A stretch of 64,000 nt of DNA from SW4 sp042466115 (GTDB lineage Bacteria > Pseudomonadota > Alphaproteobacteria > Rhodobacterales > Rhodobacteraceae): positions 558,001 to 622,000 of the forward strand of contig NZ_JAXHBQ010000001.1 of NCBI RefSeq assembly GCF_042466115.1, written 5' to 3'. The first letter of the stretch is position 1. Every line of letters begins with the position of its first letter. The notes beneath the pieces are model-generated. The model worked only from the letters and a program-made list of their open reading frames with translations. It was not told the DNA's origin and searched no databases. Positions 26,018-33,691 of the stretch are shown in pieces. Position numbers and translations under genes: made by a program.

Positions 26018-29000
26018 CTATTGCGCCGCCGCGCGTGTTTCCGGCGCGCGCAAGACCGCCAGCAATTCCTCGCGCCGTTTGGCCGCCGCCTGCGCGGCTT
26101 TGGCTTTGACGGGGCCGAAGCCCTTGATTTGCAACGGCAATTGCGCCAAGGCAATCGCCGCGTCACGGGTATCGGGGCGCAGGATTTTCAACACCTCGGC
26201 CATGTCGGCTTCGTATTGCGTGATCAAGGCACGCTCCATTCTGCGCTCGCCTGAATACCCGAAGGGGTCAAACGGCGTGCCGCGCACCCCCTTGAGACGG
26301 GCCAGAATCGGGAACAGTCTGGCAAAGGCAGCCCCGAACGCCCGCTTTTTCGGGCGCCCATCGGACGCCGTGCCTGACAAGACTGGCGGGGCAAGGTGAT
26401 AGGTCAGCTTCAGATCGCCGGCAAATTCGGCCTCGGCCTTGGCGCGGGTCTGTGTCAGCAGGCGCGCAACTTCGTATTCATCCTTGTAAGACAACAGCTT
26501 GTGATAGCCCAAAGCGACAGCCTTGCGCAGATCATCATCCGTGAACCGCGCGACCAGATCACGATAGCGTGCCGCCAGTTTCGGCCCCTGATAGGCCAGT
26601 AAATGATCCGCGCGAAAGGCGATTTTTTCATCTGGTGTCTTGGGCAATTGCGCGACATCCGCCTGCCCCAACCGCCCCGCATCGTCTGGGTGCAGCACGG
26701 CCCAGCGGCCAATTTCAAAGGCGCGCAGATTGCGCGCGACCGCAGTGCCGTTCAGGCGGATCGCTTCGCGGATCGCATCGCCCGACAGCGGCACAGCCCC
26801 CATCTGCCAGGCCGCGCCAAACACCATCATGTTGGAATAAATGCTGTCGCCCATGGCCGTTTTGGCCAGATCACTTGCATCAAACATCGCCAGCCCGTCA
26901 CGCAAGCGCGCCTCAAGCGCAAGGGCAAGCTGATCGGACGGAATGCGAAAATCCGTGTCGCGGGTAAAATCACCCGTCATGATTTCGTGGGAATTGACAA
27001 CGCCCTTGGTGCGCCCCGTTTGCATCAACCCCAGGGTCATCGCCCCGGCTGACACCACCAGATCGCCACCGATCAAGGTATCACATTCGCCCAAAGCGAC
27101 CCGTATCGCATTGATATCGCTTGGATCATTGGCAAGTCGGCAATGCAGATGCACGGCGCCACCTTTCTGGGCCATTCCCGCCATTTCCATCATGCTGGCA
27201 CCCTTGCCATCAAGATGCGCCGCCATCGCCAGCACCGCGCCGATGGTCACAACACCCGTGCCCCCAACACCGGTGATGACGATATTGTGGGTGCCGTTGA
27301 TCGCGGGCAGCACGGGGTCTGGCATGTCCGGCAGCACCAGTTCAGTCGCGGCTTCCTTGCGGATTTGCGCCCCTTCGACCGTGACAAAGGACGGGCAAAA
27401 CCCGTTCACGCAGGAATAATCCTTGTTGCAACTGGACTGGTCAATTGCCCGCTTGCGGCCCAGTTCCGTGTCCACAGGCACAATCGACACGCAGTTGGAT
27501 TGCACCCCGCAATCACCACAGCCTTCGCAAACATCCGTATTGATAAACACACGTTTGTCAGGATCGGGAAAGGCGCCGCGCTTGCGGCGGCGGCGTTTTT
27601 CAGCGGCACAGGTTTGCACATAAACAATGGCCGATACACCCTTGGTTTTGCTAAGTCTTTCCTGCACAGCATCCAGTTTCGCGCGCGGATCGCGGGTAAT
27701 CCCCGCAGGAAATGACCCGAATTCCATTTCCTCTTTTTCATCATAGACCAAGGCGACGTTCTTAACCCCCATCGCCAGCAACTCGCGGCAAATCTGGTCG
27801 GCCGTCAAACCGCCGTCATTTCCCTGCCCGCCGGTCATCGCAACAGCGTCATTGAACAGGATCTTGTAGGTGATATTCACCCCCGCCATCACCGCAAAGC
27901 GGATCGCCTGCACGCCGGAATGGTTATATGTGCCATCGCCGATGTTCTGGAACACATGATCGCGGGTGGAAAACGGCGCTTCGCCAACCCAGTTCGCGCC
28001 CTCGCCACCCATATGCGTATAGCCGACCGTATTCCGGTCCATCCATTGCACCAGATAGTGACAGCCGATCCCGGCATAGGCACGATCACCTTCGGGCACC
28101 TTGGTGCTGGTATTGTGCGGGCAGCCGGAACAGAAATAGGGCCGCCGCGCCACGATATCGCGTGCATTGTCAGCGCCTTGTGCGGCACTGATCTGCGCCA
28201 GCCCCGCGTGAATGCGGTCCGTCTCGCAGCCTTCCGCGATCAGCACCTCGCCCAGCTTTTGCGCGATCATCACCGGATCAAGCGCATAGCGGGTCGGGAA
28301 CAGTTCCTCGCGCCGCCCGTTCACATAGGAATTGCCCTTGTGCCAACCGTAAACACGCCGTCCCGCGCGGTCATCAAACAGCGCCTCCTTGACCTGCACC
28401 TCGATCAGCTTGCGCTTTTCCTCGACGACGATGATCAGGTCCAGACCTTCGGCCCAGTCGTGAAACCCGACCATATCCAGCGGCCAGACCTGCCCGACCT
28501 TGTAGGTCGTGATGCCCAGCCGTTCGGCGTCACGTTCATCAATCCCCAACAGATCAAGCGCGTGCACCAGATCAAGCCAGTTCTTGCCCGCGGCGACCAA
28601 CCCGATGCGCGCACCGGGCTGCCCCCAGACGCGTTTGTCCATCTTGTTGGCACGGCTGAACGCTTCGGCGGCAAAGCGTTTGTGGTCAATCATGCGTGCC
28701 TCTTGGGCAACGGGGGTGTCGATCAGGCGGATGTTCAAGCCACCCTCGGGCAATTCCAGATCAGGCGTGACAAACTGCATCCGGTGGGGATCGCCATCCA
28801 CAACGGATGTGACCTCGACTGTGTCTTTCATGGTTTTCAGGCCAACCCAAACACCGGCAAAGCGCGACAACGCATAGGCATAAGCCCCGAAATCAAGGAT
28901 TTCCTGCACACCGGCGGGTGACACGATCGGCATATAGGCGTCAACCATCGCCCAGTCAGACTGGTGCAACGTGGTTGAACTTTCACCGGTGTGATCGTCG

Positions 29001-29434
29001 CCCATCGCCATGATCACCCCGCCGTGTGGCGACGTGCCGGCCATGTTCACATGGCGCATCACATCGCCCGAGCGGTCAATCCCCGGCCCCTTGCCATACC
29101 ACAAGCCAAACACGCCGTCATATTTGCCTTCGCCGCGCAGTTCGGCCTGCTGGCTGCCCCACAGGGCCGTGGCGGCCAGATCCTCGTTCAAACCCGGCTG
29201 GAAGGTGATCTGCGCCTGATGCAGCAGCTTTTCGGCCCGCTGCATCTGCATGTCCACCGACCCCAGTGGCGATCCGCGATAGCCCGTCACGTAGCCTGCC
29301 GTGTTCAACCCCGCCGCTGCGTCGCGCGCGCGCTGCATCAGCATCAAACGCACAAGCGCCTGCGTGCCGTTCAACAGCACCGGCGACTTTTCCAAATCAA
29401 AGCGATCATTCAGCGAGATATCCTGGCGACCCAT
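26018..29434 (-). CDS. Indolepyruvate ferredoxin oxidoreductase family protein (fused alpha and gamma parts)
   Basis: A 1,138-residue thiamine-diphosphate enzyme that oxidatively decarboxylates aryl- or branched-chain 2-oxoacids to acyl-CoA. ATG 29434 has GGGAGG upstream. The N-terminal pyrimidine-binding domain starts GYVTGYRGSPLGSVDMQM, and the ThDP pyrophosphate region holds YKILFNDAVAMTGGQ. A [4Fe-4S] cluster region at about residues 634-690 is rich in cysteines (CEGCGDC). The C-terminal gamma domain contains ITGVGGTGVVTIGAVLA. This single-chain form is common in aerobic Proteobacteria and substitutes for separate iorA and iorB. It is divergent from a LysR regulator, which may control it. 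Confidence 0.9.
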   Translation of the reverse strand: MGRQDISLNDRFDLEKSPVLLNGTQALVRLMLMQRARDAAAGLNTAGYVTGYRGSPLGSVDMQMQRAEKLLHQAQITFQPGLNEDLAATALWGSQQAELRGEGKYDGVFGLWYGKGPGIDRSGDVMRHVNMAGTSPHGGVIMAMGDDHTGESSTTLHQSDWAMVDAYMPIVSPAGVQEILDFGAYAYALSRFAGVWVGLKTMKDTVEVTSVVDGDPHRMQFVTPDLELPEGGLNIRLIDTPVAQEARMIDHKRFAAEAFSRANKMDKRVWGQPGARIGLVAAGKNWLDLVHALDLLGIDERDAERLGITTYKVGQVWPLDMVGFHDWAEGLDLIIVVEEKRKLIEVQVKEALFDDRAGRRVYGWHKGNSYVNGRREELFPTRYALDPVMIAQKLGEVLIAEGCETDRIHAGLAQISAAQGADNARDIVARRPYFCSGCPHNTSTKVPEGDRAYAGIGCHYLVQWMDRNTVGYTHMGGEGANWVGEAPFSTRDHVFQNIGDGTYNHSGVQAIRFAVMAGVNITYKILFNDAVAMTGGQGNDGGLTADQICRELLAMGVKNVALVYDEKEEMEFGSFPAGITRDPRAKLDAVQERLSKTKGVSAIVYVQTCAAEKRRRRKRGAFPDPDKRVFINTDVCEGCGDCGVQSNCVSIVPVDTELGRKRAIDQSSCNKDYSCVNGFCPSFVTVEGAQIRKEAATELVLPDMPDPVLPAINGTHNIVITGVGGTGVVTIGAVLAMAAHLDGKGASMMEMAGMAQKGGAVHLHCRLANDPSDINAIRVALGECDTLIGGDLVVSAGAMTLGLMQTGRTKGVVNSHEIMTGDFTRDTDFRIPSDQLALALEARLRDGLAMFDASDLAKTAMGDSIYSNMMVFGAAWQMGAVPLSGDAIREAIRLNGTAVARNLRAFEIGRWAVLHPDDAGRLGQADVAQLPKTPDEKIAFRADHLLAYQGPKLAARYRDLVARFTDDDLRKAVALGYHKLLSYKDEYEVARLLTQTRAKAEAEFAGDLKLTYHLAPPVLSGTASDGRPKKRAFGAAFARLFPILARLKGVRGTPFDPFGYSGERRMERALITQYEADMAEVLKILRPDTRDAAIALAQLPLQIKGFGPVKAKAAQAAAKRREELLAVLRAPETRAAAQ

Positions 29435-29596
29435 CACGCACCTCCCATGCGATTAGAACGTCTTGCGGCAAGCATAGGTCAAAAATGCTGACCTACAAAC
29501 CGGAAAATTCCCCTGTCACACCTGTTTGAACCCGTGCAAATACGCTAGGTAACTCTCATGAAGTGTGAGCGGTAACAATATATCAATGGTGTCGGG

Positions 29597-30505
29597 ATGG
29601 ACTGGGACAAGCTACGAATCTTTCACGCGGTCGCGGATGCGGGCAGTCTCACCCACGCGGGTGACATCCTGCACCTCAGCCAATCTGCGGTGTCGCGGCA
29701 GGTGCGCGCGCTGGAAGAATCGCTCAACACCACCCTGTTTCACCGCCACGCGCGCGGATTGATCCTGACCGAACAGGGCGAATTGCTGTTTGACGCCACC
29801 AAATCCATGAACAAACGTCTGGAAGCCGCCAGCGCGCGCATTCGCGACAGCGAAGAAGAAGTGTTTGGCGAACTCCGCGTCACGACCACGACAGGTTTCG
29901 GCACGCTTTGGCTCGCGCCGCGCCTGCCCGCACTATATGAACGCTACCCCGACCTGAACATCGACCTGATGCTGGAAGAACGGGTGCTGGATCTGCCCAT
30001 GCGCGAGGCCGATGTGGCCATCCGCATGAAGGAACCGTCGCAGGCCGACCTGATCCGCAAGCGGCTGATGTCGGTGCGCATGCGCCTTTATGCCTCGCAG
30101 GCCTATCTTGATCGGTCAGGGCCGCTTGATGAAATGGACGAGATCGGCAACCACCGCCTGATCTGCCAGAATCCGGCCTCGGCGCAGGTGACGGCTGGGG
30201 CGCAACTGGTCCAGTTGCTGCTCAGCTATGACGCGCCCAAGCGATTGAACGTGAACAACTATTTCGGCGTATTGCAGGCCGTGCGGTCCGATCTGGGGGT
30301 TGGCGTGCTGCCCGATTATGTCACCAAGGACATTCCCGGTCTCGTGCGCTGCCTGCCCGATGTGGAAAGCGGCGAAGTGCCTGTTTTCCTTGCCTATCCC
30401 GAAGAACTGCGCCAGTCCAAACGCATCGCCGCATTCCGCGATTTCATTCAGGACGAAATCACCGCGCAGCGGCGCAAGGCCCGCGCAGAGGGCGACGACG
30501 ACTAG
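29597..30505 (+). CDS. LysR-family transcriptional regulator
   Basis: A 302-residue LysR regulator. The winged helix-turn-helix lies in the first 60 residues (GSLTHAGDILHLSQSAVSRQ), followed by a periplasmic-binding-protein-like effector domain (ELRVTTTTGFGTLWLAPRLPAL, VGVLPDYVTKDIPGL). It is transcribed away from the indolepyruvate oxidoreductase gene with 162 bases between the starts, the classical arrangement for a LysR target, but no effector can be inferred. The C-terminus ends in a charged tail (AQRRKARAEGDDD). Confidence 0.92.
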   Translation: MDWDKLRIFHAVADAGSLTHAGDILHLSQSAVSRQVRALEESLNTTLFHRHARGLILTEQGELLFDATKSMNKRLEAASARIRDSEEEVFGELRVTTTTGFGTLWLAPRLPALYERYPDLNIDLMLEERVLDLPMREADVAIRMKEPSQADLIRKRLMSVRMRLYASQAYLDRSGPLDEMDEIGNHRLICQNPASAQVTAGAQLVQLLLSYDAPKRLNVNNYFGVLQAVRSDLGVGVLPDYVTKDIPGLVRCLPDVESGEVPVFLAYPEELRQSKRIAAFRDFIQDEITAQRRKARAEGDDD

Positions 30506-30565
30506 CCCTGTTCAGCTATGCGAAAAATGCATAACGGGTTTGCCATTTCTTTCGGGCGCAAAGGG

Positions 30566-30594
30566 TTGATCGACTCGAAAGTGCCACCTATTTG
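30566..30594 (+). promoter_or_regulatory. Candidate promoter of a small RNA
   Basis: TTGATC at 30566-30571, a 17-base spacer and TATTTG at 30589-30594. This would start transcription near 30601, exactly at the 5' end of the structured segment described next. Sigma-70 and heat-shock sigma (RpoH-type) promoters both have this general shape, so the sigma factor is not resolved. Confidence 0.45.
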
Positions 30595-30600
30595 ATCTCT

Positions 30601-30678
30601 CGAAGGCGATGATGCTTAGACGCTCATCACTTCAACCTCCCTGTTGGACTTCGCCGGGCCTTAGTGCCCGGCTTTTTT
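30601..30678 (+). ncRNA. Candidate trans-acting small RNA with a CUCCCU loop
   Basis: About 78 bases between the LysR gene and a convergent operon. Folding by eye gives hairpin 1 at 30608-30628 (GATGA bulge GC, loop TTAGAC), hairpin 2 at 30633-30646 (CAAC, loop CTCCCT, GTTG), a CGAAG/CTTCG closing pair at 30601-30605 and 30649-30653, and a rho-independent terminator with a 7-bp GC stem and six T. The exposed CUCCCU is complementary to Shine-Dalgarno sequences, a hallmark of several alphaproteobacterial small RNAs such as the CcsR and 'cuckoo' groups, and the overall shape resembles stationary-phase small RNAs of Rhodobacter. The family cannot be confirmed without a covariance search. Confidence 0.55.
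30653..30678 (+). terminator. Strong intrinsic terminator
   Basis: GCCGGGC and GCCCGGC form a perfect 7-bp stem with the loop CTTAGT, followed by six T. It would end the candidate small RNA and any read-through from the LysR gene. It lies four bases before the stop of the convergent racemase gene. Confidence 0.9.
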
Positions 30679-30681
30679 CTG

Positions 30682-31413
30682 TCACAGGGCTGGCCCGAAC
30701 CGCGCCAAATCCACCTTGATCCCCGCCAGCTGCGCCATGTGCCAGATCAGCACCTGATTGCTGGACAAGGCCGGCTTGCCGATCGCACCCCCGATCTGGC
30801 GCAAGATATCGAGCGTGCGCAGATTAGTGCAGGACAGGAACACGGCGTCCACATCCGGGCTTTGCCCCAGTGTGGTGGCAGCGTGGATCAGGGACGCCGC
30901 ATCAATCCGCGCGACACGGGCCTCCTCGGCTTCGTTGAATGACCCGAACACGGGCGTGGCGACACCCGCATCCGACAGCACATCGCGCAGGCCTTGCGAC
31001 ACGTCGATCACATAGGGTGTCAGCAACGCAATATTTTGCAATTCCAGATGCTTGCAGGCCGCAATTAATGCCGTCAACGGATCCGTCACGCCAGCCGCGC
31101 GGCGCCCCGATTGCACCATATCCGCGACCTTTGCGGCCCCGATCACCGATGTGCCCGATGTGCAGCCATAGCCGATCACGCTGAACGCCGTATCGGGCAA
31201 CAGGGCAGCCGCTGCGGGCAGTTGGTTTTCCATCAGCGCAAGGCTTTCACGGCTTAGCGTTGGTGCACTTGGCACCCGCGTGCAATGCAGTGTGACATCG
31301 GTGCCCAGAACGCTGCGAATTTCATGTTCCAGCGTTTCATCTGGCTGCAACAGGATCAGCCCCAACGCAGGTGAAATGCGCGCTCCTAGATCATAGTCGA
31401 ACACCTGCCCCAT
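30682..31413 (-). CDS. Asp/Glu racemase superfamily protein (maleate isomerase/EutA-like)
   Basis: A 243-residue protein from ATG 31413 (GAAGGA upstream), related to maleate cis-trans isomerase, arylmalonate decarboxylase and EutA. The two catalytic cysteines of the superfamily are present: Cys84 in IGYGCTSGTSVIG and Cys195 in VFLSCTNLRTLD. The N-terminal GLILLQPDETLEHE also matches the isomerase group. It is the last gene of a three-gene operon, two bases after the M24 peptidase-like gene. The partner enzymes suggest a role in degrading an unusual amino-acid derivative; the substrate is unknown. Confidence 0.8.
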   Translation of the reverse strand: MGQVFDYDLGARISPALGLILLQPDETLEHEIRSVLGTDVTLHCTRVPSAPTLSRESLALMENQLPAAAALLPDTAFSVIGYGCTSGTSVIGAAKVADMVQSGRRAAGVTDPLTALIAACKHLELQNIALLTPYVIDVSQGLRDVLSDAGVATPVFGSFNEAEEARVARIDAASLIHAATTLGQSPDVDAVFLSCTNLRTLDILRQIGGAIGKPALSSNQVLIWHMAQLAGIKVDLARFGPAL

Positions 31414-31415
31414 GT

Positions 31416-32549
31416 TCAAATCCTTCGCAATTCGGGCCAAGCGGGCGGCGAAATCTGGCGCGCGCCCTGCGGGTCGATCACGAAATTATCCTCGTGCACC
31501 AGATAGCCGCCACCGGGAAGCGTTAGTCCCGGTTCCAGTGTGATCACCATGCCAGCGGCCAGCGGCGTCTGGTCCGTCGGGATCAGCGACAGCCCTTCGG
31601 TCAGCTGCATCCCCAGCCCATGCCCCAGCCGCCCCGGATCGTTGCCCGCCACCCCCGGCCCCTGCGCGATCACCGCGTGCATCGCATGAAACACATCCGC
31701 CGCCGTGGCCCCGACAGTTGCCGCCGCGCGACCCGCCGCGCAGGCGTCCAGCAAACAGGCATAACCATCAGCGGCCAAAGGATCAGCCGCGCCGACCACA
31801 TAATTGCGATCATAATCGCAGAAATACCCGTCCCGGATCAGCCCCGTGTCCAACATCAACACATCGCCCTGCGCCAGCGGTTCGTCGGTGGCGGGCGAGA
31901 TCACATCGTCATATCCCAACCGCCCGACACCGCCCGCAAGGTAGGGCACCCAATCGGCCCCTTCTTCAAGGCACAGCCGCTGGAAATCGCGAAACACATG
32001 TGACAGCGGCACGCCTTTGCGCGCAATTTCCGGCACCCGATCAAAGGCACGCCCCGCAATCGCGCAACTGGCGGTGATCTTGGAAATTTCCGCAGGCGAT
32101 TTCACCGCCCGCAGCCCCGCAACGATCCCCTGATCACTGCGCAGCGTGACAGCCGCCTGCACCTGCGCCAGCGCTGCCAAAGGCATCCGCGCATGGCTTT
32201 CCAACCCGAAAGGCGTGCCGATATCGCCGCCAATATCCCGCAAGGTGGCAATCAACAGCGACACCCCGTCATCGACCAGATCAGGCGACACCCAAGTGCG
32301 GATATCGCTGATCCACGTCTTGCCCATCAGGGCCGCGCCAATCGACGGGATCACCGCAATCGGATTCCCCTGCGCGGGCACTACCAGATACCAAGGCCGC
32401 GTCGGGCTTTCCCAGAACCGCGTCAGGAACCCTGTGAAATAACGGACATCCGCCTCGGTCGTCAGCAACAGCGCCCCAAGTCCCGCCGCCGTCATGCCCG
32501 CCTGCGCACGCGCAACGCGGGCCTGATATTCTGTTGCGGTAATCGTCAC
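31416..32549 (-). CDS. M24-family metallopeptidase-like enzyme (Xaa-Pro dipeptidase/ectoine hydrolase type)
   Basis: A 377-residue pita-bread enzyme from GTG 32549 (GAGGAA upstream), whose start overlaps the preceding stop as GTGA. The N-terminal creatinase-like domain (DVRYFTGFLTRFWESPTRPWYL) is followed by the catalytic domain with all five metal ligands in order: MLDTGLIRDGYFCDYDRN (two Asp), RLGHGLGMQ (His), VITLEPG (Glu) and HEDNFVI (Glu region). Relatives include Xaa-Pro dipeptidases and ectoine hydrolase DoeA. No other ectoine genes are nearby, so an amidohydrolase on a different small substrate is more likely. Confidence 0.85.
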   Translation of the reverse strand: MTITATEYQARVARAQAGMTAAGLGALLLTTEADVRYFTGFLTRFWESPTRPWYLVVPAQGNPIAVIPSIGAALMGKTWISDIRTWVSPDLVDDGVSLLIATLRDIGGDIGTPFGLESHARMPLAALAQVQAAVTLRSDQGIVAGLRAVKSPAEISKITASCAIAGRAFDRVPEIARKGVPLSHVFRDFQRLCLEEGADWVPYLAGGVGRLGYDDVISPATDEPLAQGDVLMLDTGLIRDGYFCDYDRNYVVGAADPLAADGYACLLDACAAGRAAATVGATAADVFHAMHAVIAQGPGVAGNDPGRLGHGLGMQLTEGLSLIPTDQTPLAAGMVITLEPGLTLPGGGYLVHEDNFVIDPQGARQISPPAWPELRRI

Positions 32550-33565
32550 GCTGCGGGTTCCTCGCTGACAATGCACAGCACCCGCGCGCTTGGATCAAGC
32601 TGCACACCCATCAGCGCCGCAACCCCCGCGCCGCCCGACGCACTTGTCGCCAATCCGGCATCGGCCAGCAGCGGCAAGACAGCCTGCGCCTGATCCTCGC
32701 TGATCGTCATGAACGCATCCGCATCACGGCTAAGTCCCTGCAAGGCGATCAGGGACGCCTCCTTGCAATCAAGCCGCCCCATGCAGGACGCAGGGCCGCT
32801 TGCCGCCACGAAACGCCCCGCCGAGATACTGTCCAATAAGGCCGGTGCCGCTTGGGGTTCCACCACGATCATCTGCGGGCCGTCCCCCCAGATGTGGCGC
32901 AGATAAGCGGCCGTGGCGGCTGCCAGCCCCCCCACGCCCGCCTGCAAGAACACATGTGTCGGGGGCTGGTCCATCTGCGCGGCGATCTCTGCCGCCAGCA
33001 CCAGATACCCCTCCATCAAACGATGTGGCACTTCGACATACCCGTCCCACGAACTGTCCGACAACAGCTGCCAACCATTGTCCAACGCCGCCAAAGATGC
33101 CGCCGCCATGCTGTCCTCGTATATTGCACCGGCGCGCACCACATCCGCGCCCTGCCCGCGCAGACGATCTGCGAAGCTTTCCGGCACCGTGTCCGCCAGA
33201 TAGACAACCGCGCGCGCACCAAACACCCGCGCGCCAGCGGCCACCGACAGCCCGTGATTGCCCGCACTGGCCGTGACATAACAACGCTGGCCCATGTCCA
33301 GACCGGCCACACAGGCATCATGGGCAATCACATAGGCCGCCCCCAGCGCCTTGAAGCTGCCCAGCCCCATGCGCGCACGTTCATCCTTGATCCAGACCTG
33401 CGCAACACCCGCTGCCGCGGCAATCGCATCACTGCGCACCAGCGGCGTTTCCCCCGCCTCGGGGCAGCGCGCCAAAAGGGCTGCAGGTGCTGCCGCATCA
33501 ATGCTGACCGCAGGCACGCCCAGCGATAGCCCCGTCCCGCGATACCGGTTTTCAACTGATGTCAT
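32546..33565 (-). CDS. PLP-dependent lyase resembling diaminopropionate ammonia-lyase
   Basis: A 339-residue fold-type II pyridoxal-phosphate enzyme. The PLP lysine is Lys72 in RMGLGSFKALGAAYVI, and the phosphate-binding/substrate loop is TASAGNHGLSVAAGARVFG. The middle GWQLLSDSSWDGYVEVPHRLMEGY and the stretch FLQAGVGGLAAATAAYLR are typical of diaminopropionate ammonia-lyase. It is some 60 residues shorter than the usual enzyme. It probably eliminates ammonia from a small amino acid to give a 2-oxoacid. It leads the operon with the M24 and racemase genes. Confidence 0.8.
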   Translation of the reverse strand: MTSVENRYRGTGLSLGVPAVSIDAAAPAALLARCPEAGETPLVRSDAIAAAAGVAQVWIKDERARMGLGSFKALGAAYVIAHDACVAGLDMGQRCYVTASAGNHGLSVAAGARVFGARAVVYLADTVPESFADRLRGQGADVVRAGAIYEDSMAAASLAALDNGWQLLSDSSWDGYVEVPHRLMEGYLVLAAEIAAQMDQPPTHVFLQAGVGGLAAATAAYLRHIWGDGPQMIVVEPQAAPALLDSISAGRFVAASGPASCMGRLDCKEASLIALQGLSRDADAFMTISEDQAQAVLPLLADAGLATSASGGAGVAALMGVQLDPSARVLCIVSEEPAA

Positions 33566-33691
33566 TGCGCACCCCCTGTTTCACGCAGCACACCCGATTG
33601 CGCGGGCCGGGTCAATCGCGCCAACGCCCCTTTCCCCGCCCGCGCCCTTGGACTAAGAACCGGACCCAAGCGCCCCAAGGAACGAGTCACC

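Noticed and set aside
30682..33565. Ectoine/hydroxyectoine degradation cluster
   Set aside because: M24 and EutA-like members fit, but the PLP enzyme resembles diaminopropionate ammonia-lyase and doeB, eutC and a transporter are missing.
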